Source of the DNA: Sarocladium kiliense
Taxonomy: Eukaryota > Ascomycota > Sordariomycetes > Hypocreales > Sarocladiaceae
Assembly (NCBI GenBank): GCA_030734395.1
Contig: JAUZTG010000029.1
Location: 1,364,001 to 1,428,000, forward strand
Reading direction: 5' to 3'
DNA: 64,000 nt
Made by a program: the position numbers and the translations under genes. Below the pieces are notes generated by a model, which saw only the letters and a program-made list of their open reading frames with translations, made no database searches and was not told where the DNA came from. Shown here one piece after another: positions 23,420-35,347 of the stretch. Each line of letters opens with the position of its first letter. Position 1 is the first letter of the stretch.

Positions 23420-25879
23420 ATGGCATCAACGTACGTCAGATTCTTCCACGACCATGTCAAGTGCTAACATGATCTCAGGCCACGGGCACCAGCCACTCCT
23501 CTTGCTGGCCAGGGTCGTAGTCTCATTCGGAAGACTTCTATGCCGCAGCTTGGGACTCTATCTAAGCCTTTCAGGTGCCCGGGATCTGCGAATGCCACAC
23601 CAGCAACCGACAGACCTGCACGAAAGAAGAGGAAAATTGACTACCGCGGGACTGATGGGGATGCCGACGAGGAGAAACCCTACTCGAACGACGACCGCCT
23701 CGCACTGGCCACGAGAGACGCCAATCGCTATCCTGTTTTCCAGGCCAAAGACAAGTCGACTGTATTCCGCAAGGCCTTTGCAGTTCCTCTGAAAGACAAG
23801 GAAAACGGTGCATATAACCCGAACCGACCGCCTCCAACCTTGGGCCTTAGGCGCGGTGCCACTTTTTGTCCCAAAGCTCTACATGATCCCAGTGGCGAAT
23901 TCGCTATCGTGCTTTACGACCCTACAATAGACGACAAGCCAAAGACTCAGGTCGATAAGGCACCAGAGCCTGAGAAGGCCACGGAGAAGAAGCTTGATGC
24001 ACCTCTGGTCCATAAAAGTCTTGCCGAAATCCTTGGGATCAAGAAGGTGGTGGATAAGGAACATCCCAGAGTGCCTGTCGTGTTGGATCCGAAACTTTCG
24101 AAAGTTCTTCGTCCTCATCAAGTTGAAGGCGTCAGATTCATGTACAAGTGTGTCACCGGGATGATCGAGGAGAAAGCCAATGGTTGCATCATGGCAGATG
24201 AAATGGGACTGGGAAAGACTTTGCAGTGTATCACTCTTTTGTGGACATTGCTCAAGCAGTCCCCAGATGCTGGCAAGACCACGATTCAAAAAGCCATCGT
24301 TGTTTGCCCTGCCAGCTTGGTAAAGAATTGGGCTAATGAGCTTACCAAATGGCTTGGTGCTAATGCTACCACGCCATTTGCTATCGACGGCAAGGCTTCG
24401 AAGGAGGAGCTAACTCGACAACTCCGTCAATGGGCAATGGCTTCGGGCCGTTCTGTCACAAGGCCGGTGATCATTGTTTCATATGAGACATTGCGGCTCA
24501 ACGTGGAGGAACTGAAACACACGAAAATTGGTCTCCTCTTCTGCGACGAAGGTCACCGACTGAAGAATGGAGACAGCAACACCTTCAGTGCCCTCAACAG
24601 CCTCAACGTCTCTCGGAGGGTCATTTTGACCGGAACACCGATTCAGAACGACCTGACAGAGTATTTCTCGCTGACAAGTTTTGCCAACCCTGGGCTCCTA
24701 GGAACTCGACAGGAGTTCCGTAAGCGCTTCGAGATCCCCATCTTGCGGGGCAGAGATGCAGACGCTTCAGACGAGGATCGAAAGAAGGGAGACGAGTGCA
24801 CTGCAGAGCTTCTCGGTGTTGTCAATAAGTTCCTCATCAGGAGGACCAACGACATCTTGTCGAAGTATTTACCCGTCAAGTATGAGCATGTGGTGTTCTG
24901 CAACTTGGCGCCCTTTCAACTTGAGTTGTACAACTACTTCATCACCAGCCCGGACATTCAAGCTCTTTTGCGTGGCAAGGGCAGCCAGCCTCTCAAAGCC
25001 ATCAACATTCTGAAGAAGCTATGTAATCACCCTGACTTGCTGAACTTGGCGGATGATCTTCCGGGTTCGGAGAAGTGCTATCCTGAAGATTATGTCCCCA
25101 AAGAAGCCCGCGGCAGGGATCGAGAAGTGAAACCGTGGTACTCAGGCAAGATGGCTGTCCTCGATCGCATGCTCGCTCGCATTCGACAAGATACGAATGA
25201 CAAGATCGTCTTAATCAGCAACTACACCTCCACCTTGGATCTTTTCGAGCGGCTATGTCGGTCTCGACAATATGGCAGCCTACGCCTCGACGGCACAATG
25301 AACGTGAACAAAAGGCAGAAACTTGTAGATCGATTTAACGACCCAAATGGAGACGAGTTCGTTTTCCTTCTGAGCAGCAAGGCCGGCGGTTGTGGTATCA
25401 ACCTTATTGGTGCCAACCGCTTGGTCCTGTTCGATCCCGATTGGAACCCTGCTGCTGACCAGCAAGCGCTCGCTCGTGTGTGGCGTGACGGCCAGAAGAA
25501 GGACTGCTTCGTATATCGCTTCATTGCTACGGGAACGATCGAGGAGAAGATCTTCCAGAGGCAGTCACACAAGCAGAGTCTCTCATCATGCGTTGTGGAT
25601 TCCGCTGAGGATGTGGAGCGGCACTTTTCTCTGGACAGCCTGAGGGAGCTCTTCCAGTATCGTCCCGATACTACAAGCGACACTCACGATACCTTCAAAT
25701 GCAAGCGGTGCAAACCAGACGGCAAACAATTTGTCAAAGCACAAGCTATGTTGTATGGTGACACAAGCACGTGGAACCACTTCGTCAACGCAACAATGAA
25801 ACCGATTCAAGATCTTTTATTGCGACAAGAGTGCGATGAGTCGGAGATCTCAGCTGTGTTCCAATACATATCTCATTGA
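23420..25879 (+). CDS. rad54: DNA repair and recombination ATPase Rad54
   Basis: Rad54 is a Swi2/Snf2 DNA translocase that assists Rad51 in strand invasion during homologous recombination in the nucleus. A tiny first exon (23420-23430, MAS plus two bases) joins 23479-25879 across a 48-base intron, giving 803 residues. The N-terminus is basic (ARKKRKIDYRG). Helicase motifs follow in order: PHQVEGVRFMYKC, motif I DEMGLGKTLQC (about 244-254), motif II CDEGHRLKN (about 358), motif III LTGTPIQNDL, then LRLDGTMNVNKRQKLVDRFN, SSKAGGCGINLIGANRLVLF and ARVWRDGQKKDCFVYRF. The KKLCNHPDLLN and C-terminal CKRCKPDGKQ blocks are typical of Rad54 rather than other Snf2 proteins. No lesion was seen. Confidence 0.97.
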
Positions 25880-26463
25880 TTGGCAGTCTGTCGGGGTCTT
25901 CTGGGTTAGGTGGGAGAGGGACATGGATTTTCTGACGCAGTATTTGCTTTTCTGCGTGTCCAAAGGTAGCCAGCGAGGCGTTGTTTCTTTTTTTCTCTCT
26001 TCTTCTCGAGATGGTGACTGAGTAATCAGATAGAGCTGGGGAGCATTAGATGACAATTCACAGATGCATGCAGTCAGTCACTTGCACACTGGCGGCCGAT
26101 CTTGACCTTTACGTACACCCCTTTCGTGGCCCAAGTTGACGTTGATCTGAGTCGACCAACCGGAGCGGAAGGATTCGATTCTCTTCCAATCTTGGAGAAC
26201 AAAACATCTTGCTAGGATCAAAATTCGGCGATTGGCTTGCTGGTTGCAACATGATCAGTCCTTATGCCTACTACACTCACAAGTGGTCAAAATATTTAAA
26301 GTGGGTCGGGATGAACTTGAACGAACTCCAGGAACATACGAAATTTCACCCCTCCACAACTACTTGTTCACCTTCGAGCCTACACCCTCAATTGTCCCAA
26401 GACCAGCAAGTGAAGCCAATAATTGCGATACACATACTCAAAACATATCTTCCTGGCGTCATC
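25880..26463. other. Intergenic region between RAD54 and the small Rsa3-like gene
   Basis: No gene is supported. An AT-rich ATATTTAAAG word at about 26292 could act as a TATA element for the small gene downstream. Confidence 0.45.
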
Positions 26464-26691
26464 ATGTCTAGACAAACTCCCGTATCAAGCCAGCAGGCTG
26501 AATTCAGCACTCTCTACCTGCAACGTACCACCCAGGAACTGGCAGAAGATTTGGACAAAGTGCGCAACGCGGAGGACTTCAAGGCCGATTCAGTTCCTTT
26601 TCTGGTACATGCGCTTCAGCAAGGTGCGAAACAATTCACGACACGTGACCAGGAACGTATCGTTGCCGCAAAAGAAGGGCGCAAGTCATGA
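26464..26691 (+). CDS. Small protein with Rsa3-type ribosome assembly domain
   Basis: Rsa3 in yeast takes part in assembly of the 60S ribosomal subunit in the nucleolus. This frame encodes 75 residues from the ATG at 26464; in-frame ATGs further upstream exist, but their sequence is unlike the domain. The conserved part is EFSTLYLQRTTQELAEDLDK, followed by VRNAEDFKADSVPFLVHALQ and a short charged tail. This resembles the C-terminal domain I recall for Rsa3 proteins. The protein is shorter than yeast Rsa3, lacking the long acidic N-terminus. The assignment is by eye, and a second unrelated small helical family is possible. Confidence 0.7.
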   Translation: MSRQTPVSSQQAEFSTLYLQRTTQELAEDLDKVRNAEDFKADSVPFLVHALQQGAKQFTTRDQERIVAAKEGRKS

Positions 26692-27296
26692 TGGATAAGA
26701 TTCTGCTGGAGACTACTAAGACAACTTCACTCAAACATACTCTGAATGGCAACCTCACCCGATGCACCGGTTCAGAACATTCATTGCAAATCATGAGATT
26801 CCATGACACGGACAACTCAGAGAAAGGCCGAGCTCGCGTTGTTGTGCGAATGGCCTTCCCCCAAGGTGCACAAGAATATGCTACGGAGCGAGGACCGAGA
26901 TGAAGCGACACAAGACGGCACTCCTTTCCAACGAGAGGAGGATATGCTTTGCCCCAGATAAAGCACAAGGTATGGTATGGTCACAGGTGTGAGTGCCTTC
27001 AAATTCGATGTTCATATTCTTATACATTAATAGATAATACTTAAGCGCCGTGTTGGCATTGCGATTCCTTCATCAAGAGCCCTCTTTCCGAGTCAATGAG
27101 GCCGTTTACGCGTTAACTGGTCGTTGAGTATGGTATCCTAGGATCAGACTCCGCTGATCATGCATGGGGTATCAATAGAAGCATGATGGAAACTCCGTTC
27201 CTGCCTGTCCGTAATGTCGCCTCTCTAGATCCTCCATTTGAACCGTGAGGCTCGGTTCTGTTGACTGTGCGTATGTGTAGCGCAACTGCTTTGTTC
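26692..27296. other. Convergent intergenic spacer
   Basis: This lies downstream of both the Rsa3-like gene and the Ytp1-like gene. The minus-strand frame around 26636-26968 shows no family resemblance. No repeat was seen. Confidence 0.5.
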
Positions 27297-29417
27297 CTAT
27301 CCGAATCGGGTCGACTGGGCGTGTCGTTCGGTGCGAGTGGCAAGGCCTTTGATGGCGAGAACAATGATCTCCCATGCCATCAAGAGACCGACAAAGCCCA
27401 TAGTGACTGTGTACATGAACATGGCGTCGAGGTCGTAGTGAATCATCCCCTGGATGGTGTCCGAACTCTAGAAGACACCGTGTTAGCTCGAACGTATCAC
27501 ACATGAAGCCGACTTGTCACTCACGCTGGCCATGAAGATGATGCCTCCAGCAATCAGCCCAAATGAAGCTAGAAGCTCAGTAGGTGGCCTCGAAGGCAGA
27601 ACTGAAGTAGGGGGCCGGAGGAAGACCAAGACGTATGTGAGCCCTCGAGCAAAAGATGCTCCTACAAGCAAGTTCCCCCACTGCTTGTGCACCATGGTAG
27701 AGATCATTGTGTTCTGGTGGTGAGAGCTCATCATGGTTCCGAGCAGCAAGATGACGAGTGCGGGAATGGGATTGAGGGAGAACTTGTAAGTGGCAGGCTC
27801 TTTCTTCTGCCCTCGTTCTTCATCATCATCGGAATCCAGGCTTTCGGAAACTGCCTCGACCGTGGCAACGTTGAGAAGCTCGCGAATTCGAGTCGACTCG
27901 ATGAGCATGCCACACTACTGTCGTGTTAGTCATGATTCGGAGGAGGGCGGAGGAAAGGAGACGTCTGCCGGGCCGGTGTCGCCGGAGCGGGGTTGGCACA
28001 CTCCGACGACGTCCTAACCCTCCTCTGCAGCATTCGGGAGCAGGGCAACTCACCAGGCCACCGCCAATGAAAAGAATCGTGATAGCAAGATGCTCAAAAT
28101 CTTGTGCAGACCACTCTCCACCCCAACTGCCGAGATGCTCAAGGAAGACGTTGGTGGAGCCATAGAGGAAGATGAGTGCGCTTTCCACAAACTCTGCCGA
28201 AGGACGCCACTTGCTCGAACGCGATCGAGGACGGATATTCCAAGCCCAGCCAAGGTCTCCAAAGCTACCAGACCATCGTCCAAGAGTGAATAGACCAAGC
28301 CAAAAGAACACTCCACCTTTGACCCAGTGCGCTAGGCCATTGAAGATCGCATTGCCCTCCTGAACAAACGGTCAATCAGTACGGTTCAATTCCGCATTCA
28401 GAGGAGTATGACTTACGAAGAATCTTCCCAGGGTTACGATGCCAGTTGTCAGTGCTATGAATCCGAAAGGCAGAATGATGCGATCCACAGCCTTATAGGC
28501 TACAGTGACGTAGGACCAGACTCTCGAGGAGACGACAGACACAGTCTTCTTCGTCCATGTTCCGCGCACGTGAGAAGATTCCAGGTGACGCTCCCCCAAC
28601 TCGTCGCTGTCCTCATTCTCATACTCCTTGTGGGGGCTGGGCATCGGTAGTCCTTCCTCATCGTCAATCACAGTGGACGCTGAAGAGCTCCTTTGAGATC
28701 GAGCAGGTCCGCTTCCACTACTCCGACCCTCGTCATCAGATAGACGATAGTCGCCAAAGTATGCGTGGTGTTGTGATAGCTCGCCATCTCGAGACGCTGA
28801 TGATACGGGTAGGAAAGCGTTCCGCTCTGGAGTCGCGAAAGAGTACGCCTGGCCGCGGGCTCGACGCGCCACCCAACCCAAGATGCTGACAACGAATTGA
28901 GCGAAGGCGAGCCAGGTCGCAACCCAGCCAATGCTGTGGTGTGCATTATTTGGGTAGAGGTCGGGAGTCTGAGCGTTGTAGATGGTGCCGAGGAGAACTC
29001 CGATCCCGTTGACGGCTGTAAATAATAGCTGAGAGAGTAAAGTATACCGGGACCTGGAGATTGACAGCATCACAGCTACAGAAAGGGCGTAATGTTAGTG
29101 AGATGATCGTGGGATTTGGCCTTTGACGACCATTGCATGTCTGCTGACTTACCAACAGGCAGGGCGAGCACCCAAGCAAGCACCATGAGTGCAACATGGG
29201 CATACAGCAAGGCTACGTGGTCTGGGTGGGCGAAGTATGTAGGGGGATATTCCACCTCCTGTGCACCCTGATTGCTCGCATCACTTGCTCCATGTATGCC
29301 GTGGTCGCCATGCATTCCCTCCACGTCTTCGCCGCCATGCGCCAGGACTGCTGGGAAGTACGCTAGACCCAGCAGCATGAAGCCAGCGAGTGCTACAGAG
29401 CTTGCTCGCAATCGCAT
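27297..29417 (-). CDS. Ytp1-like multi-pass membrane protein
   Basis: Ytp1-type proteins are fungal integral membrane proteins of unclear function with similarity to mitochondrial electron-transport components. Five exons (29153-29417, 28417-29075, 28054-28359, 27525-27914, 27297-27467) join in frame to 596 residues. The start is the ATG at 29417; the open frame upstream has no ATG. A signal peptide or first helix (SVALAGFMLLGLAYFPAVLA) is followed by a His/Asp-rich luminal patch (HGGEDVEGMHGDHGIHG) that could bind metal. The N-terminal helical domain (ALLYAHVALMVLAWVLALPV) precedes a disordered Ser-rich loop. The C-terminal Ytp1 domain contains KGGVFFWLGLFTLGRW, HLGSWGGEWSAQDFEH and SSHHQNTMISTMVHKQWGN. 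The polar residues in the helices suggest a cofactor or ion, but this is inference. Confidence 0.88.
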
Positions 29418-31054
29418 CTTGTCTCTCACGCCTGGGAGATCCAACTATGAATTCAAGGAAAAGAATAACGAGAAACAAGGAACAACAGAAGATAGAAGCT
29501 TGGCCGGCAGTGTAGACCCCTGCTTGTTGATTCGATCGGGTTGCACAACAATACGGTACGATCCTCGTGTGGTGCGCGCGCGGGCACTGTCGCAAGATGG
29601 AGAGAGCTACTAGAGGGTATCGACAATGGGGCGGGCAAGAAGCGTCATGAGTGAGGGAACAATTCGAGTCAAAAAGGAGCTGTTGCGAGAAAGTGGTGGT
29701 TTATACTTGTTAGACAGGTGCCCGCCTTCTTACGGAAAAATAATGTGCCTCCGGAAAGCGGAGAGAGGCCAAAGACCGAAATTTCCGGCCGGGTCGCGAG
29801 TGCAAGAAGGAGTCATTGCATCAGCGTGAGAGGGTTCTGTGTGAGGTGGGTTGCCAATCCGAAGCTTCCGAGGGTGGAAGCTATTCACGGAAGGGCGGTC
29901 AGGTCGGCAGCGTTGACAAGAAAGGTCAGGCGAGGCTCGTTGGCTTGGCAAAACGGCAAAAGCGAAGAAGCATCAGGGAATAAGGTGGACGCCATCCGAA
30001 GCCGATGGAGAGTACTCCGTACTGTACTACAGTGTGCCGCAGGGCTGGACTGGGCTGGGCTGGGTGGAGCTCTGCGCGTGGTCATGGGAATCTGAAGATG
30101 AGGTAAGGATGGACGATGGTGTGTATTTTGGTGTGGCAGGTGAGGAGAGGATTGGGTCAGAGCCGGGGCCTGGGCGCGCGCGACTTGTATACTTTACGCC
30201 AAAAGCGGACATGGACGGGAGATGATCGAAGATTGTGGGGGCGTCGGAAGTGGTGTTGCTGGCGAGGCTGGTGGTGGGGATCCTGGTACTGATGCTGATA
30301 TTGACACTGATGATGGATGATGGTGATGTTCAGTGCTTGTTTCTGGGGGTGCCTTTAGTGGCTGCAGGCTGAGGTCAAGAGACATCAGGTCTATGCCAGT
30401 GCCAGTGCCAGTGGGAGAAATGCTGAAGACACATGGCAGAAACAGCCAAGAGGTTGAGAGTCCCAATATGGCTGAGTAATGCGATGGACGGACGGATGGA
30501 TCGATGGTATGGTATGGGAGAGGAACGGGCAGGAAAGAGCAGCCTTGCGTTACATCATGCACCACCACCACCACTACGATGAATTTTACCAAGCCACTTC
30601 TGAACAGGTTGCGTCCCGGAGCAGTGCCGCTTTTAGCGTGAGCAGCGACTGAGCCGTGACTGAGCAATCCTTGACATGTAGCTTACGGCTTAGCTTGCAT
30701 AACTTGATTGCCTTGCACAATTTTTCCGTTTCCTGGCTCCGTAATAAACGTTACCTACCGTAACGCAATAATATCGGACCTGAAAGTCAGGGCATTTTTG
30801 CTGAACCTGATGGCGCTTCTCGGATCATGCCCTGCCTCTCGCGACGGCGCCCGTGTTTCTTACTGTAAAATAACAAGTCCATCCGATGCACATTAACTGT
30901 ACCTCTATTGAACGCGACATTTCGGCACGGTGACTCCGTGAGGTGTCGCGAAAACGAAGCACACAGGGTGATTATGGAGTGTAATACATGCACATCGTAC
31001 ATACAGAACCAGAGGCATCATGGTGCGAGACCGGCGAAGGTCTTGCTTGCTGGT
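29418..31054. other. Long intergenic region, no supported gene
   Basis: About 1.6 kb separates the Ytp1-like start from the 3' end of the small SANT protein gene. Simple-sequence patches occur, including GGGCTGGGC words near 30045-30065, GATGATGG words near 30310-30330, GGACGGACGGATGG near 30486, and a CACCACCACCACC run near 30560. Open frames on the minus strand across 30194-30667 are low-complexity and not convincing. Confidence 0.5.
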
Positions 31055-31605
31055 TCAACTATCTGCATAGCCATCAAAGATCAGCTCCTCCTCCTCTTCC
31101 CAAATCATCGCATTCTCATCTATAAAAGCGCCGTAGAGACTATCACTGCTGTACCCGCTGTCATATGGATTCTGCATGCTAGACATAGTTGTGAATGGCC
31201 CGGTAACCGTTGGACCCGAGCAGCTGCGACCCATCTGTTGGAAACCCAGCCAGTTCTGATGCATGTGTGGAAGGACCGCATCCACATCACTCGAAGCATT
31301 AGGCTTCATCTTTATGATTTCAGTCCTCCTTCTTTTCCCTTCGCGTTAGCATTTTTTAAGTACAACGTAGGTGACAAATCATACCGGCTGCAGCTGCTGT
31401 TAGATGCGTGAGGCTTTGGGTTGTCCCGCTTCTTAGGACGTCGTAATCGTGAGAAGCGGTGTGCACAGCTCCTATGGGACCTCCCTGGAAGTTCACACGT
31501 GATCTCCTTGTACGTTCTCTTCTTAGCAAGCTTAATAAGAAGTTCATCCTCCTCTGGTCTCCATCTACTTCCCGGCCGGGATATCGCGCAGGGTGTAGAA
31601 GCCAT
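31055..31605 (-). CDS. Small SANT/Myb-like DNA-binding protein
   Basis: The N-terminal exon (about 31385-31605) encodes a single SANT/Myb repeat, GSRWRPEEDELLIKLAKKRT, followed by a helix-turn-helix stretch YKEITCELPGRSHRSCAHRF and a basic end RLRRPKKR. The three spaced hydrophobic/aromatic positions of a Myb repeat are visible. The second exon encodes an acidic tail (MIWEEEEELIFDGYADS) that may activate transcription. The intron starts GTATGA at 31384; the acceptor is uncertain, and the one that keeps the frame is about 31331. The protein would be about 160 residues. A possible upstream in-frame start lies at 31662. It shares only the SANT fold with the larger protein at 39 kb. Confidence 0.65.
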
Positions 31606-31970
31606 CGCCTTCGACATGACGCAACATACATGGAGGAGGGTTTTTTCGAGCCGCCCCTTCATCCCCTTCGCCGAGGAATCTGCCTCCTTTTCAATCTCAT
31701 GAGTAATAGTGCGATGATGCTGCTGGCCGAAAACGACTCAATAATTTTTAGAACAGACTGCCTCTTCATCGTGCGTCCGCAACTGTCTGCCTGTTGGGGT
31801 CCATGATTTATTTTTAGCCAGGGCAAGGGCCTTACCGACAACTCGCTAAGCCAAGGGCATCTGGCCAAAAACGACATGCGGGTGTTGTATCCTGCTGATT
31901 CGGGGATATATATGAGGATATCAACATACGTGCTTGACCAGCGTCTCGAGCCGGGCTCACCGTCTACACC
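31606..31970. promoter_or_regulatory. Divergent promoter region of the SANT gene and the GPI protein gene
   Basis: These 365 bases hold both promoters. A TATATAT run at 31907-31913 lies about 60 bases upstream of the start at 31971 and is a good TATA candidate for the wall protein gene. Confidence 0.5.
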
Positions 31971-32549
31971 ATGATTCTACTTAGCCTCCTCCTCACGATC
32001 CCGCTTGTTCTAGGGTGGGACAATCAACATGGCCAAACCGTTAGTTTCGAGCTCGTTTTCGGGACAGCGACGGGTACCGGATACGTCGAGTTCCAGCCTG
32101 ATTGCATTCACGAACCGGTGAGCACAACTTCGATCACGACTTCGTCTGACCACGCAACCACGCCGTATGATCCAGGGACCAGCCCCTGCTCTACAATCCT
32201 GCTTGCCGGGACGACCGTAGCTGCGACGCTTACCACTGAAGTCACGGTCACTGTCCCTTTCGCACATATGACGACTTCGACATCTTTGGCTACGCCATTG
32301 GTGACACCACCTGGCGATCCCATGCCTACGCCATGGGTCACGCCGCCTGACACTCCCGCACCTACACCATGGGTTACGCCACCTGACGATCCCGCGCCTA
32401 CGCCGACCACTTCACCCAGTGTCGAGATCGCACAAACTCCGTCGTTAGATAGAGAGGCGGCGACTGCTGCGGGAAGTGTTTTGATCCAGCGGGTCTGGGA
32501 ATCTGTTTTCATTGTGGTAGCTGTTGGCTATATCGTTTCCGCATTCTAG
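31971..32549 (+). CDS. Small Thr/Pro-rich GPI-anchor-type cell wall protein
   Basis: The single-exon protein has 192 residues. It begins with a signal peptide (MILLSLLLTIPLVLG) and has two spaced cysteines in the mature part. A long Ser/Thr/Pro region suits heavy O-mannosylation. Three imperfect copies of TPWVTPPDDPAP-type units stand at residues about 112-145. The C-terminus is a short hydrophobic tail (VFIVVAVGYIVSAF) after a small-residue stretch, the layout of a GPI attachment signal. No catalytic domain is visible. A structural or surface role is inferred from architecture only; the alternative is a single-pass membrane protein. Confidence 0.75.
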   Translation: MILLSLLLTIPLVLGWDNQHGQTVSFELVFGTATGTGYVEFQPDCIHEPVSTTSITTSSDHATTPYDPGTSPCSTILLAGTTVAATLTTEVTVTVPFAHMTTSTSLATPLVTPPGDPMPTPWVTPPDTPAPTPWVTPPDDPAPTPTTSPSVEIAQTPSLDREAATAAGSVLIQRVWESVFIVVAVGYIVSAF

Positions 32550-32560
32550 GTAGCTGTTCT

Positions 32561-35347
32561 TCAAACCTGCATTGCATCTTTCAGTTTGATGCGCTTGCCA
32601 CGCCCTTGACGAAGTCCGTCCTCCACCCTATCCAGAATTGATCGCTTCTCAGCCAGGACAGGGATCAACAACTTTGACTCCCAAGCGCTCTTGATCAGAC
32701 TGAAAGCGTCGGCTCTTATCTGATCAGCTTCCACGTTTCCGGTAGGGATGGGCAGGTTCATCATGCGATGCCGAGCAAACGCCACTACGAGCGGACCACA
32801 GCTGTGATTGTCATCCTGAGGCTGAACCGTCTGTGATAATGTCAGCGTCCGAACATGCCATGTAAGCAGATTTACGCACTGCCACCACGAACTTCAGATG
32901 CGACAACTGTTTCTCGCAAGCCTCCTAGTTTCTGGTTAGCACCGCATGGATCATCGCCCTTTTGCAGGGTCTCTTACCCTGACATCTGCCTTATCTCCCC
33001 TTTCAAGAGTGTCGTAATAGTAGACGCAGCCATCTATCTCGTTGACTTCAAGAAGGCTGAAATGGTCACCTCGTAGGAAAAGCGGGAAGAAGGAAACCAG
33101 AGAGGTCTTGCCCTCCACAACATGCCATTTCTTGATCATCTGTGCAGCTGTTTGGAGCGGGTCGGTTCGCAGGATAGTTGTACGGTCCTGATGCAGAGGG
33201 ACCGAATAACCAATGCGGACGTATGCATGCTTTTGAGATAAATGAAGACAAAGCAGGATGAGATCCGCCTCAAACCAAGTCGTGGTCTTCAGTCGTCGGA
33301 GATGCTTAATGTCAAACGTAAAAGATTTATCCAAGGTCCGTACTTGGCCTTTAGCGCATGACTCCTTCATCGCACACTCGAGGGAGGAAACGTCCTTGGT
33401 GAACTTCTTAGTTGCAAAGCGAGGGCGATCAGTGACCCAACCGGCTGATTGAAGATACTGTCTGCATAATTTGGGACTAGTCTGCCCATCATTCATAAGC
33501 AGATCCATCTGTTTCGTTAAGTGTTGCAGGATCGATAGTTTGTCATCTGATGCTTTGATATGACTGATCAGCCTGGTCAAGGCTTCATCTGCGGTCTTCG
33601 CCATGCCCCTGTAATGAATCAGCACAAACTGTTTGCACGAGGCAAGAGGAGATACGTACCATGCATCCACAAGCAGGATACCCATGCCCAGCTCATTTAC
33701 CAGCCTGGCCCATTTTCTGCCCCGGGCAAGATGTGTATTGAGATTTTTGCGTTGCTGGTTGCCTCCACCAGCTGACTGTAGGACTCTCTCCGACACCTTT
33801 TCAGCCGCCGCTTTGGTTGACCCCTCAATTTCAGTCTGATTGCGATGCCACCTGGAAAAGCAAATGCTTGTCAGAGCGTAGCGTAAAACATTTCTTTGAC
33901 GATTCTCCTGCCAGGAAGCTAGGACCTTGATCCACTGAGAACCATCACAACGCTTGGTGCTTTGTGCCTGGTCCAATTCGTCGTAGAAGTCTCTATACAT
34001 CTGTGGATTTGCTTCTGGCCGTCCAAGTTCTTCGACCTTCCGCAGACTTTTCTTAGCGAATTCGGAGGTAGACATCTCTGCCAAGGATTTGCGGATGTTC
34101 TTTCCGCCTTCAGGATTGTTGGATATCTCGAGTGGATCGATTGTCTCCAGCTTCTGAACGTTCTCGTCGTGCTGAGAAGATTCAGCCACATCGTCGAAAT
34201 CTTTCGTAGGATGATCCTTGAAACGTGCGGGTTTGCCTTCCTCCTTCAAGGGTGTTTCTTGAGGCGTGATCAATCCATTGAACGGGTTCCCGGAGAAGTT
34301 CGCTAGACTGGTTGCCTCATGATCTTGTGCAGTTGCTGAGTTATGGTCCTTTCGAACTGGACTTTTGACTGCCTCGTCAGCTTGTGAGGCATTGATCCCT
34401 CGAGGATTGACTGTACAACAGCCTCGCTTGAGACTGGTGAAGCTTGCTTTCGCTGGATTAACTTCCGAAGGCAGATATTCCTCTTTAGTTAAAGCTGGTG
34501 GAGGCAAAACGTCCGGGCTGTTGGATAGGGTACCGACTGAATTTTGCAAATGTGGCTTCCAAGATGAAAGGTCCGACAGTGATTCGTGAGGGGTCCATGC
34601 CGAAGTAGGGGATTGACCGTGAAAGGGTGCAGCTGAGGCTTTGCTGACCCGCACTTCCTCCACGTCTGATCCCTCCTCCATGTGAATATTGCTGTGTGAC
34701 TTTCGACCATCAACTTGTGCTGTGGAATGGAAGTCACGAGCATCGAGATCAAGATACTTGCTCTCCTCTTCATCAGAGACCTGCGTGATTGAGGATTGGG
34801 GAGTAGGGACCGCAATGTAAGGTACCATAGACGTCTGCTGGTATGTCCTAGATACCGACTGAGCGCCAGCGGTCCCTGTCGCCTCGGCCTCATCGATGAC
34901 AGAGGAGTCTGACTCAGTGACGAGCTGCGGGTACAAGAGTTTGCCTGAGACGGGAGACAATTCCGCGGCGACATCTCCAACCTCGGTGGGCGAAGTAGCA
35001 GGCACCTGCGCGTCGCTTTCGCCACCGCAACTGGAGTCACTGAATTCCTGAGCGAGCTGCAAGAAGAATTTCTGAAGGCACAGCCTATCTGTGGGCTGGA
35101 GTCCGGTCACGATGTTCCGCAACTCCAGGACGGCATCCTCGCGATCCGCAACTTTGAGGAGGCCTTCGATGGCTATGGCGAAGTGTACGCGTAGTGACGC
35201 AGCTCGGGTAGCGTCTTGATCCGTCTGCTGAGGAGTAATGAGCTCAACTTCAGGACTCTCAGGGGTGACAGGGCCGTTGGTCAGTTCAAGTGGCCTTGGC
35301 TGCGTTGTATTGGGAGTGAGAATGGTGCCTTGCCGTGTGGTAACCAT
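32561..35347 (-). CDS. Ulp1-like (C48) cysteine protease domain protein with long N-terminus
   Basis: My model has three exons (32984-35347, 32880-32924, 32561-32830) and 892 residues. The C-terminal 230 residues resemble the Ulp1/SENP fold: WFEADLILLCLHLSQKHAYV, then the catalytic His in LFLRGDHFSLLEV, Asp in VYYYDTLERGD, and the Gln/Cys block VQPQDDNHSCGPLVVAFARH. These are the His, Asp, Gln and Cys positions expected for such a protease, so it may remove SUMO- or NEDD8-like proteins. The N-terminal 600 residues are mostly disordered and match nothing I know, apart from a helical patch (LRVHFAIAIEGLLKVADRED). Both splice donors (GTCAGG and GTGCGT) are weak but are the ones that keep all catalytic residues in frame. 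Confidence 0.75.

Noticed and set aside
30194..30667. 157-codon minus-strand frame
   Set aside because: It is built on simple-sequence patches (His/Val runs from CACCAC repeats) and shows no family resemblance.
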